Source of the DNA: Macrocybe gigantea
Taxonomy: Eukaryota; Basidiomycota; Agaricomycetes; Agaricales; Callistosporiaceae
NCBI GenBank assembly: GCA_011319805.1
Contig: SJRY01000236.1
Location: 248,001 to 312,000 of the forward strand
Length of the DNA stretch: 64,000 nucleotides
Reading direction: 5' to 3'
Every line of letters starts with the position of its first letter. Positions within the stretch are counted from its first letter, which is position 1. Shown here piece after piece: positions 22,003 to 31,402 of the stretch. A program made the translations under genes and the position numbers. The notes under the pieces were generated by a model that did no database searches, had not been told where the DNA came from, and saw only the letters and a list, made by a program, of their open reading frames with translations.

Positions 22003-24553
22003 GTGGATCACTCTCGTATCAGATACGAAGCCTTCCGGAAAGAGTTCTACGTCCCTCCACCCGATGTGGCCGCCATGACAGATGAAGAGGCTGAGCTTCT
22101 CAGACTTGAGCTGGACGGTATCAAGATTCGCGGTGTGGATTGCCCACGACCAGTCACAAAATGGAGCCATTACGGTTTACCTGCTAGCTGGTGCGCAATT
22201 CTCTAACACATTCCGTTCTTTATACCGATCCTTTTATTTTACAGTCTCGACGTGATAAAACGACTTAACTATACTGCACCCACTGCGATTCAGGCTCAAG
22301 CCATTCCTGCCATCATGTCGGGTCGTGATGTGATTGGTGTAGCAAAAACGGGGTCGGGCAAGACTATCGCCTTTCTCTTGCCCATGTTTCGCCATATCAA
22401 AGATCAACGGCCTCTGGAACAAATGGAAGGTCCTGTTGCCATCGTCATGACGCCGACACGTGAATTGGCTGTCCAAATTCATCGCGAGTGCAAACCCTTC
22501 CTGAAAGTCATGAATCTCCGCGTACGTCATTTTTATCAACGCAAACACGAGGAACATTAACGCGCCTTTGCAGGCCGTCTGTGCTTATGGAGGCTCGCCC
22601 ATCAAAGATCAAATCGCTGAGCTGAAAAAGGGAGCTGAAATTATTGTATGCACACCTGGTCGAATGATTGATCTGCTGACCGCGAACTCGGGGCGTGTCA
22701 CTAACTTGAAAAGAGTGACCTATGTCGTCCTCGACGAAGCAGATCGCATGTTTGATATGGGCTTTGAACCTCAAGTCATGAAGATAGTCAACAACATCCG
22801 ACCCGATCGCCAAACTGTCCTTTTCTCGGCCACATTCCCCAAGCAAATGGATTCATTGGCAAGGAAGATTCTCCACAAACCATTGGAAATTACCGTCGGT
22901 GGTCGATCTGTGGTCGCACCTGAAATTGAACAAATTGTTGAAGTCCGTGGAGAAGAGACGAAGTTCAATCGCCTTTTGGAGATCCTTGGTCAAATGTACA
23001 ACGAAGATCCAGAATGCCGTACTCTAATCTTCGTTGATAGGCAGGAGGCAGCAGACAATCTCCTGCGGGACCTTATGCGAAAAGGCTATCTTTGCATGTC
23101 GCTCCACGGTGGAAAGGATCAAGTCGATCGCGATTCAACCATTGCTGACTTCAAGTCAGGCGTGGTTCCAATCGTCATAGCCACGTCAGTTGCTGCGCGT
23201 GGGCTGGATGTGAAGCAGCTGAAGTTGGTGGTCAACTTCGATGCACCCAATCATATGGAAGACTATGTTCACCGTGCAGGAAGAACAGGTCGAGCTGGTA
23301 ACAAGGGAACCTGTGTCACATTTATCACACCGGAACAGGAGCGCTATTCGCTTGACATATACAGAGCTCTGAAGGCTAGCAATGCCACGATATCGAATGA
23401 GCTTGAAGAGATGGCGAACGGTGGGTGTTATTTTACCTTTCGTGGACTTTTAATATATTCTTGTTTCAGGGTTCCTTGAGAAGCTCAAGACGGGCAAGGC
23501 TCAAGCGGCTGGTTCAGGTTTCGGTGGAAAGGGTCTTGATCGACTGGACAAAGAACGTGATGCAAGGGAAAAGGCCGAAAGAAAGGCATACGGCGAGCCT
23601 GGCATGGAAGATGAAAAGGCCACTACCGGTGAAGAGGCGGCGACTACAAAAGGAACGACCGCAGGCGATGACATGACATTTGGGAACTTCAAGGTCGAAA
23701 TCAAACGAGGTCCGGCGCCGGATTCATCTAAAGCCCTTCTTGGCGTTGGAGGCGCTGTAGCAGCGGCACGCCGTCTTGCCCATGCCAAGGAAGAGGAGAG
23801 GATCCAGGCGCAGATGCGCGCTGCGGAGGAAGCAGCAGCGCGGGCAGGCAAAGACACTGCGGCACACAAGCAGGCATTGAGCGTCGTTGCCAAGCTCAAT
23901 GCGCAAATGCGGGCTCACAAGCTAGTCTTGCAATCGCAGCTTCAGGCAGACGAAGCGGGACGGAAAACGAGTGCCGACTCGACTGATTTCCACGCCATCA
24001 TTCCTATAAATGATTATCCTCAGAAAGCAAGATGGCGAGTGACTAACAAGGAAACAATGACCCAGGTCTGTTTAAGGTCTCTCTCATATGAATTACTAAC
24101 ACCTTTTGCAGCTCATCGATATGACTGGCGCCTCCGTCACCAATAAAGGTGAGTTTGATTGATGTGACTTGTCGTATCTGCCTCGTTCATATGTTGTTAG
24201 GCATCTACTATGAACATGGCAAAGAACCACCCCCCGAAGGGCCCCCCAAACTTCACCTACTTATCGAATCCAACGAAGAATACAGGGTGAATAACTTTCA
24301 GTGTTTCACTGGCATATTTTTACTCACTGGGATGGTTTCTCCAGGTTGAACAAGCCGTTCGTGAGATCAAACGTCTACTCATTGAAGCGTCAGCAGCGGC
24401 CTTGCAGGCTGAAATGCGGAATCCCAGTGCAGCATGGGTAGATACAGTGTCTTATAAATGCCGTTGTGGATCTTTGACCACTACTTAATCTCTTACCTTA
24501 TTCTCCATTATTCTCGAGGGCGTACAAAACATGGAAAAGGAACGCTTTTTTAG
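22003..24553 (+). CDS. PRP5: Prp5-like DEAD-box RNA helicase (core and C-terminus; N-terminus not found)
   Basis: Prp5 (human DDX46) remodels U2 snRNP during prespliceosome assembly. All helicase motifs are present after splicing: [14 protein letters not shown]-motif [22 protein letters not shown], Ia [53 protein letters not shown]. The Prp5-specific region before the core ([32 protein letters not shown]) and the C-terminal KH-like part ([30 protein letters not shown]) are also there. No Arg/Ser-rich N-terminal domain is visible upstream. The frame is open from 21934 without an ATG, and the first in-frame ATG is at 22075, inside conserved sequence. Either a 5' exon was not recognised, bases are missing, or the gene is truncated. 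The last exon junction is uncertain and the stop is given as 24551-24553. Confidence 0.8.
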
Positions 24554-24616
24554 CGATTGGTGTAAGTTACACGTCCTGCATAATACATGACTTCGTGAAG
24601 CAGGGTCAAAATTTCA

Positions 24617-26562
24617 TCACCGATTCAGACCAAAGCCTCTGCTTTTGAATCCAGCTCCGTTGGAAAGAGAATACCCAGAATCCTTAACTCTCTTTTCCAC
24701 CTCCACAACCTTGGATTCTACTTCGCGTACCGCACCATCGATCCATTGCAAACTCTCTAAATGGCTGCTTAGTATTTGTGCGATCTGCCCCATTGGATCG
24801 TCCCCGGGACCTTGAGCATTAGGGTCGCCCGGCAGGGAAAGCCCGTTGACCGCTTCAATCATTTGGGTTAACGATCCCGACAGATCGTCGAGGTGTGTAT
24901 AAAGGTCAGTCGCGAGCATATAACTTGGGGAAAATGTTAGCTTGGATTCGACGAAGGATGAATGATTGCAAAAGCACTTTTTGTCCCGTTCAGTGTCAGC
25001 GGGACCAGTATCAAGTCTCAAATTTCCTCCTTGATTCCCAACTATCTCCTGAGCTACTTTCTCGTAAGCAGCCAATGTCGAGGAAAGGTCTTTTTGTTGC
25101 TGTTCGATATGGTCAAGCGACTGATTTATGTCTTCTTGCTCTCTTTCCGCGGCTAGGACGTGACTGTAGAGAGTGGCAAGCTGGAAAAGAAAGGATATAG
25201 ATAGAAATATGCGTACGTTAACGAGCAGACTCACGTTATTCCCGTTTTCGATGAGGGCACGGTCCCAAACCGCCACTTCACCAGCGAACTTGTTAAATTC
25301 CCGCACATGTGTCTCCAGTTCGCTCGACCACCGATTCACAATCTCCTCGAGGGTCTTTCCTCTCAACATGGATGGAGGAGGCACTGCGACCGCAGCCGGA
25401 GGCATCGAAGAAGCTGCGGTGGTTGAGGTACCTGTCACATGCATGGCTTTAGCTTCGATGTATGCATACCAGTCTCAGAACGTACCGATCGTTATCTCGG
25501 GAGGTTTTGCAGCTTCCTTATCTTTTTTGTCATCAGGTTTTGCGCCGCCGAACAAATTGAAATTTGGAACGGGTGCAGGGACTATGAAGCTGATACGTTA
25601 GGGGGACGTCCTGCTCGATAACTGTGCACGGCTCACCAGTGCCGGGCTCCTTGCTCTCCGCGGGCTTTGTTGTCGTAGAGCTCAAGCTCCCGAAGAGACC
25701 TCCCGTCGGCGCTAAAGTGCCTGAAGTGAGTAAGAAAAGTTGGATCAGAGAACGTCGATCTCACCAGTTGAAGTCGTCGTGGTATCCTTCTTCTCCGCAG
25801 ATGCCGCAGGCGCGGTAGCCGTACTTGTCGTAGGAGCGGAAGGTTTTCCAAACAGGCTGCCTCCGAAGAGGCCAGTGGAAGGAGCAGAAGTACCAGTACT
25901 AGTACTGGCACCAGGCGTCGACGTCGAGCTGTCAGCAGGTTTGGGCGCGCCGAACAAGCCACCTGAACATATGTATGTGTCATGAGGTGATGAGACGACA
26001 ATAATACTCAACTTACCTGCAGAAGCAGACGCAGTCGCGGGAGGTTGGCTGAAAACTTGAAGACGCGAATGAGATCGGTTCGCATGCAACGACATAAGAA
26101 GATACACACAAGACGATGTTGGTTTCGCAGCGCCAGTGCTTTGATCTGCAGGTTTTGGCAGGCTAAATCCTCCCGAAGATCCGCCAAACAAAGGGTTGGT
26201 GGATGTTGTGCTGGAGGGCGCAGAGGGAGCGGAACCGGCGGCATTACTGGTAGCTCCTGGAGCTGTGGATGTTGCACCAAATAAACTTCCAGGAGCCGCC
26301 GTGGTGGGTGCATTTAGTGTTGAAGCATTCGTAGTCGACTGTCCTCCTGTCGCGGATGCAGATGTATTGGTCTGTCCACCAAAAAGCCCTCCGCCGCCTG
26401 ACCAAACGCGTCATTACTTTTAACGATGAATATTGTATGACAATACCTACCGCCGAAGAAGTTGGGTGGGTTTATACTCGAAGCAGAGCCTGTGTTCGAG
26501 CTCCCGAAGAGGCCACCACTCTGGGGCTGAGTGCCAGACGAGGGATTGCTGAAAAAGCTCAT
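24617..26562 (-). CDS. NSP1: Nucleoporin Nsp1 (Nup62 family)
   Basis: Central-channel FG nucleoporin. It begins MSFFSNPSSGTQPQSGGLFG at the ATG 26560-26562, followed by FG-type repeats (GGLFGSSN, GGLFGAPKPA, TGLFGGSLFGKP, FNLFGGAKPDDKK) broken by several short introns, in Ser/Thr/Pro/Ala-rich sequence. The C-terminal third is the Nsp1_C coiled coil: GKTLEEIVNRWSSELETHV, HVLAAEREQEDINQSLDHIE, LYTHLDDLSGSLTQMIEAVN, ending AGFKSRGFGLNR at the stop 24617-24619. In yeast this domain nucleates the Nsp1-Nup57-Nup49 and Nsp1-Nup82-Nup159 complexes. Nup82 is also encoded in this window. It is divergent from RRP8 over 59 bp and convergent with PRP5. Confidence 0.9.
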
Positions 26563-26621
26563 CGACACGGTTGGAAGACGTGAACTTGGGAGGCGTGACC
26601 AGCGTCGTCACACGCGTCACG
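26563..26621. promoter_or_regulatory. 59-bp divergent promoter NSP1/RRP8 with ACGCGT
   Basis: Only 59 bp separate the two start codons. ACGCGT, the MluI cell-cycle box core, is at 26612-26617 next to the RRP8 ATG. Confidence 0.55.
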
Positions 26622-27955
26622 ATGCCTCTCTTCGACGTACCCGGATGGTCTGTGCTAGAAACACCTGTTTCAGAAGTACCAAAGCCCTCAAAAAAACAAC
26701 GGAAGAAAGAACCGGATAGTGAACTTAGCGCGCGCGACGACAAACCCCCAAAGAAGATCAAAGGCACCCCTCCACAGCCTCAGCGCGGTGGAACCAGCAG
26801 CTCACCGAAGCGTAACTACGAAAAGCCTAGGAAAAGGAAAGATAAGAGACCAAAAGATTCACGTCCCAACGTTCCAGACGTTCCCAACGTACACGAGGCT
26901 TCCGTTTTGCCCTCTCAAATCAAAGCAGATGCACTACCAAAGTCGGAGCCATCTGCATCTAAAAAGAATAAGAAACGCTCAAAACGTGACGGCGCTCTTC
27001 CTCTCACTACCCTTCAATCTTCAATGAAAGAAAGCTTGGAAGGGGCACATTTTAGGTGCCTCATCCCATTCACTAGCCACGGTTACATTCTGACTAATGT
27101 CCTGGAGCAGGATGATCAACGAGAGACTTTACAAGTCTGACAGTCATGAAGCTCACAAGATGATACATGATGATCCCAAGGTCTTTGAGGACGTATGTTC
27201 ATGTGCACCACATTGGAAATTCTGTGGATTGACAGGGCCATTGAAACGCTAGTATCATGCAGGATTTCGTCGTCAGGTCCAACATTGGCCGACAAACCCA
27301 GTGGAATGCTTCATCACGTCGCTTTCAACTTATCCGGCAAAGACAGTCATCGCTGATCTAGGTTGTGGGAAGCAACTATAGCGCGGTCCCTGATTTCAAA
27401 GGGATGGTCGTCCTGTCATTCGACCTGGCGTCCGGCAACCCATACGTGATTGAAGCCGATATATGTGGCCGGATTCCCCTTCCAGGATCTGAGGGTATCC
27501 CAGAGCAAGAATCGGCTGGCGAAGGGCACATAGTCGACGTCGTCATCTGTGCTCTCAGTCTTATGAGCACCAATTGGCCTAGTTGCCTACGTGAAGCTTG
27601 GCGAATCCTCAAAGACAAGTTTGTACTCCATGATCCATTCTAAAGACATGGAACGGCTGATGTCGCCTTTCAAAGTGGCGAATTAATGATTGCGGAAGTG
27701 TCTAGTCGATTCTCTAAGGTCAAAGATTTTGAGAAGCTCGTGTCGTCCATTGGTTTCAAGTTCATTTCGAAGGTGGACTTTGTTCGACTCATGCCAACTT
27801 GTTTCTGAAGAAAATCTCCGCAGGATGAAAGCAATACGCACTTCACCCTCTTCGACTTCAAGAAAAGACCTCGTAAATATAAATCTATGGAAGAGTGGGA
27901 CAAGATACTTGAGAAGACAACTATACTGAAACCATGTGAATATAAGAGGAGATGA
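26622..27955 (+). CDS. RRP8: Rrp8-like nucleolar rRNA adenine-N1 methyltransferase
   Basis: Rrp8 methylates an adenine (m1A) in 25S rRNA helix 25.1 in the nucleolus. It starts MPLFDVPGWSVLETPVSEVP and has a lysine-rich nucleolar-type linker, then the SAM-dependent domain. Visible blocks: EGAHFR-MINERLYKSDSHEA across an intron, HAGFRRQVQHWPTNPVECFI, motif I VIADLGCG, VVLSFDLASGNPYVIEADIC, DVVICALSLMSTNWPSCLRE, AWRILKDNGELMIAEVSSRF, SNTHFTLFDFKKRPRK, ending LKPCEYKRR at the TGA 27953-27955. Two one-base slips are needed, one in the G-run right after DLGCG (about 27366) and one near 27400. The segment from 27430 onward is repeated at 29473. Confidence 0.85.
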
Positions 27956-28115
27956 ACAAGGGTGGAATGACATGCATACTTCGCCTTTCGTCATATTTTG
28001 TGGTTGATAACTCCATTTTTGTGATGCTCTAAGGGTATAACTCAGTTTGGCTTAGCCCCTATGTAATCGTTCCTTTACACACCACTATCGCCGAAGTGCT
28101 CTTATCATCCCGACT

Positions 28116-29201
28116 ATGACTGGGAAAATCAACGTCCTCTCGCACCCGCTTGTGAATGCAGAACTGTCAAAGCTGCGACAGGCAAGCACATCGCCCAAGG
28201 AGTTCAGAGAGGTAACTACGATCTCTAATGCCATCCGATCGATGTGGACGGTCGTACTTTGCGACAGGGTATTCATCATGTTAGCTTGATTTTGGCCATC
28301 GAGGCCACTCGGGACTTAGAAGAAACCTCTTTCCAAGGCGTGAGTGTAATGCCACAAATTCAGGCCTTTCCAAGCCACTCCAACCCTCTGCATGCTTTCC
28401 AGGAAACACCCGTCGGCCCCTTCACTGGTACGATCATCAAGCCTCGAATTGGCTTGACTCCGATTTTGCGAGCGGGGCTTGGAATGACTGATGCTTTGGT
28501 ATGTCCCTCGGTCAATGTCAGACCACGAACTGATTTTGTCAGTTGACTCTATTCCCGTATGTGTGGGATGCATCGACCGAACTGATGACACCAAGTTTGA
28601 CTTGCATCCGCAAATGACTTGACAGGGCCGCACCAGTATATCATATCGGATTGTTCAGAGAAAAAGTAACCTTGCAGCCAGTCGAATGTAAGAGATGGCT
28701 GCCTTTGATCGAGATTAACCATTGACCGTTGGCTGGCTTAGATTACTCCAAGCTCCCTTCTTCTCCACCTGTCGACCACGTCTTCCTGCTCGATCCTTTA
28801 ATCGCAACCGGAGGAACAGCATGTGCGGCGCTCGGAATGCTCGTTGACTGGGGTATCCCAGGTGTGTTTCATGCTATGCCAGTTTCACCTTGTGCCCCTT
28901 TGAATGTGCAGTGCAGTGAACAATATCAAATTGCTTTGTGTGCTCGGTTCTCGACAAGGATTGGACCACGTTCATGCCGAATACCCCGGTGTCGAGGTTC
29001 GTCTTGTCCTCTTGCTCCCGTCCTGTGTTTAAAGTCGTCGCACATGCAGATCTGGGCGGCGGGAGTGGATGAAGGTTTGACCGTAGAAGGATTATCAGCC
29101 CAGGATTGGGTGATACGGTAGGCTTTTCGTTTTGATTGAGGATATCACAGCGCTCACAATCGCACCAGGGTGACCGCTTGTACAACACGATTCGCGATTA
29201 G
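28116..29201 (+). CDS. FUR1: Uracil phosphoribosyltransferase, copy 1 (frameshifted near the end)
   Basis: UPRT converts uracil and PRPP to UMP in pyrimidine salvage and activates 5-fluorouracil. The start MTGKINVLSHPLVNAELSKL is at 28116. Exons then give GVHHVSLILAIEATRDLEET, ETPVGPFTGTIIKPRIGLTP, ILRAGLGMTDAL, a 14-nt microexon (28543-28556), APVYHIGLFREKVTLQPVE and the PRPP loop LLDPLIATGGTACAALGML. Compared with copy 2 this copy lacks one G near 29091 and has other one-base differences at about 29030 and 29135. Its end therefore reads out of frame before the matching C-terminus GDRLYNTIRD (stop 29199-29201). I treat these differences as probable sequence errors. Confidence 0.8.
28543..28556 (+). 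other. 14-nt microexon in FUR1 copy 1
   Basis: TTGACTCTATTCCC, bounded by ..gtcag and gtatgt. It joins GMTDAL to AAPVYHIGL through LLTLFP, matching fungal UPRTs. The same exon is at 30577-30590 in copy 2. Confidence 0.8.
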
Positions 29202-29239
29202 CTAGTCTTTGTATCCTTCTGCTAATGAAGACGCGCTGA

Positions 29240-29246
29240 TCACGTG
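29240..29246. promoter_or_regulatory. TCACGTG site upstream of truncated MET10 copy
   Basis: Copy-1 counterpart of the 31277-31283 site. Same sequence and same distance to the ATG. Confidence 0.5.
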
Positions 29247-29365
29247 CGCGCGGTTAAGGCGTGCTTATTGCTCCATCTTTTCCAAGCCGCCTCCTTGAGA
29301 TAAAAAAAAATCCACGCCCGCTGCAATGCCCTTCCTAGTTCTTGCGTTCTCCGGACTCTCTAACT

Positions 29366-29472
29366 ATGGTGGAGACCATCAGTCCCTCGATACCGCAGGT
29401 CTATAACGACCGTCGCGTTCCTGCATCTGACGTCGTCGAATACGTTGCTACTCAAATGGAGCGAGCTCCGCC
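29366..29472 (+). pseudogene. 5' fragment of MET10 (repeat unit 1)
   Basis: Starts MVETISPSIPQVYNDRRVPA exactly as the full MET10 at 31403. It is cut at the repeat junction about 105 nt after the ATG, where RRP8 sequence resumes. One A is missing relative to the other copy near 29455. It is a product of the direct repeat, real or assembled, and not a functional gene. Confidence 0.85.
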
Positions 29473-29990
29473 GTCCGGCAACCCATACGTGATTGAAGCC
29501 GATATATGTGGCCGGATTCCCCTTCCAGGATCTGAGGGTATCCCAAGCAAGAATCACTGGCGAAGGGCACATAGTCGTCATCTGTGCTCTCAGTCTTATG
29601 AGCACCAATTGGCCTAGTTGCCTACGTGAAGCTTGGCGAATCCTCAAAGACAAGTTTGTACTCCATGATCCATTCTAAAGACATGGAACGGCTGATGTCG
29701 CCTTTCAAAGTGGCGAATTAATGATTGCGGAAGTGTCTAGTCGATTCTCTAAGGTCAAAGATTTTGAGAAGCTCGTGTCGTCCATTGGTTTCAAGTTCAT
29801 TTCGAAGGTGGACTTTGTTCGACTCATGCCAACTTGTTTCTGAAGAAAATCTCCGCAGGATGAAAGCAATACGCACTTCACCCTCTTCGACTTCAAGAAA
29901 AGACCTCGTAAATATAAATCTATGGAAGAGTGGGACAAGATACTTGAGAAGACAACTATACTGAAACCATGTGAATATAAGAGGAGATGA
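29473..29990 (+). pseudogene. 3' fragment of RRP8 (repeat unit 2)
   Basis: Begins inside the methyltransferase exon at SGNPYVIEADIC and runs to the Rrp8 stop at 29988-29990. Within the first 110 bp it differs from the first copy by several short indels, including a 6-nt loss at ATAGTCGTCATC. Downstream it is almost identical. It lacks motif I and a start, so it cannot encode an enzyme. Confidence 0.85.
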
Positions 29991-30149
29991 ACAAGGGTGG
30001 AATGACATGCATACTTCGCCTTTCGTCATATTTTGTGGTTGATAACTCCATTTTGTGATGCTCTAAGGGTATAACTCAGTTTGGCTTAGCCCCTATGTAA
30101 TCGTTCCTTTACACACCACTATCGCCGAAGTGCTCTTATCATCCCGACT

Positions 30150-31238
30150 ATGACTGGGAAAATCAACGTCCTCTCGCACCCGCTTGTGAATGCAGAACTG
30201 TCAAAGCTGCGACAGGCAAGCACATCGCCCAAGGAGTTCAGAGAGGTAACTACGATCTCTAATGCCATCCGATCGATGTGGACGGTCGTACTTTGCGACA
30301 GGGTATTCATCATGTTAGCTTGATTTTGGCCATCGAGGCCACTCGGGACTTAGAAGAAACCTCTTTCCAAGGCGTGAGTGTAATGCCACAAATTCAGGCC
30401 TTTCCAAGCCACTCCAACCCTCTGCATGCTTTCCAGGAAACACCCGTCGGCCCCTTCACTGGTACGATCATCAAGCCTCGAATTGGCTTGACTCCGATTT
30501 TGCGAGCGGGGCTTGGAATGACTGATGCTTTGGTATGTCCCTCGGTCAATGTCAGACCACGAACTGATTTTGTCAGTTGACTCTATTCCCGTATGTGTGG
30601 GATGCATCGACCGAACTGATGACACCAAGTTTGACTTGCATCCGCAAATGACTTGACAGGGCCGCACCAGTATATCATATCGGATTGTTCAGAGAAAAAG
30701 TAACCTTGCAGCCAGTCGAATGTAAGAGATGGCTGCCTTTGATCGAGATTAACCATTGACCGTTGGCTGGCTTAGATTACTCCAAGCTCCCTTCTTCTCC
30801 ACCTGTCGACCACGTCTTCCTGCTCGATCCTTTAATCGCAACCGGAGGAACAGCATGTGCGGCGCTCGGAATGCTCGTTGACTGGGGTATCCCAGGTGTG
30901 TTTCATGCTATGCCAGTTTCACCTTGTGCCCCTTTGAATGTGCAGTGCAGTGAACAATATCAAATTGCTTTGTGTGCTCGGTTCTCGACAAGGATTGGAC
31001 CACGTTCATGCCGAATACCCCGGTGTCGAGGTTCGTCTTGTCCTCTTGCTCCCGTCCTGTGTTTTAAAGTCGTCGCACATGCAGATCTGGGCGGCGGGAG
31101 TGGATGAAGGTTTGACCGTAGAAGGGATTATCAGCCCAGGATTGGGTGATACGGTAGGCTTTTCGTTTATGATTGAGGATATCACAGCGCTCACAATCGC
31201 ACCAGGGTGACCGCTTGTACAACACGATTCGCGATTAG
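30150..31238 (+). CDS. FUR1: Uracil phosphoribosyltransferase, copy 2 (intact)
   Basis: Same enzyme and exon structure as at 28116 but open to the end. Exons join in phase through LGMTDAL, the microexon 30577-30590 (LLTLFP), the PRPP-binding loop LLDPLIATGGTACAALGML, VNNIKLLCVLGSRQGLDHVH, then SSHMQIWAAGVDEGLTVEG, IISPGLGDT and GDRLYNTIRD, with TAG at 31236-31238. Length (about 220 residues) and motifs are those of fungal Fur1. The conserved C-terminal PGLGDTGDR block, missing its frame in copy 1, is correct here. This is the copy to trust. It lies just upstream of MET10 in the same direction. Confidence 0.9.
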
Positions 31239-31276
31239 CTAGTCTTTGTATCCTTCTGCTAATGAAGACGCGCTGA

Positions 31277-31283
31277 TCACGTG
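31277..31283. promoter_or_regulatory. TCACGTG (Cbf1/E-box) upstream of MET10
   Basis: TCACGTG, 120 bp before the MET10 ATG at 31403. In Saccharomyces this heptamer is the Cbf1-Met4 site of sulfur-assimilation genes. Its use here is inferred. Confidence 0.6.
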
Positions 31284-31402
31284 CGCGCGGTTAAGGCGTG
31301 CTTATTGCTCCATCTTTTCCAAGCCGCCTCCTTGAGATAAAAAAAAATCCACGCCCGCTGCAATGCCCTTCCTAGTTCTTGCGTTCTCCGGACTCTCTAA
31401 CT

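Larger units (their letters stand above)
27430..29472. repeat. Direct tandem repeat, unit 1 (about 2.04 kb)
   Basis: Carries the 3' part of RRP8, a whole FUR1 gene and the 5' end of MET10. It is nearly identical to 29473-31506. Differences are mostly one-base indels in short runs, concentrated within about 450 bp of the junction at 29472/29473. Confidence 0.9.
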
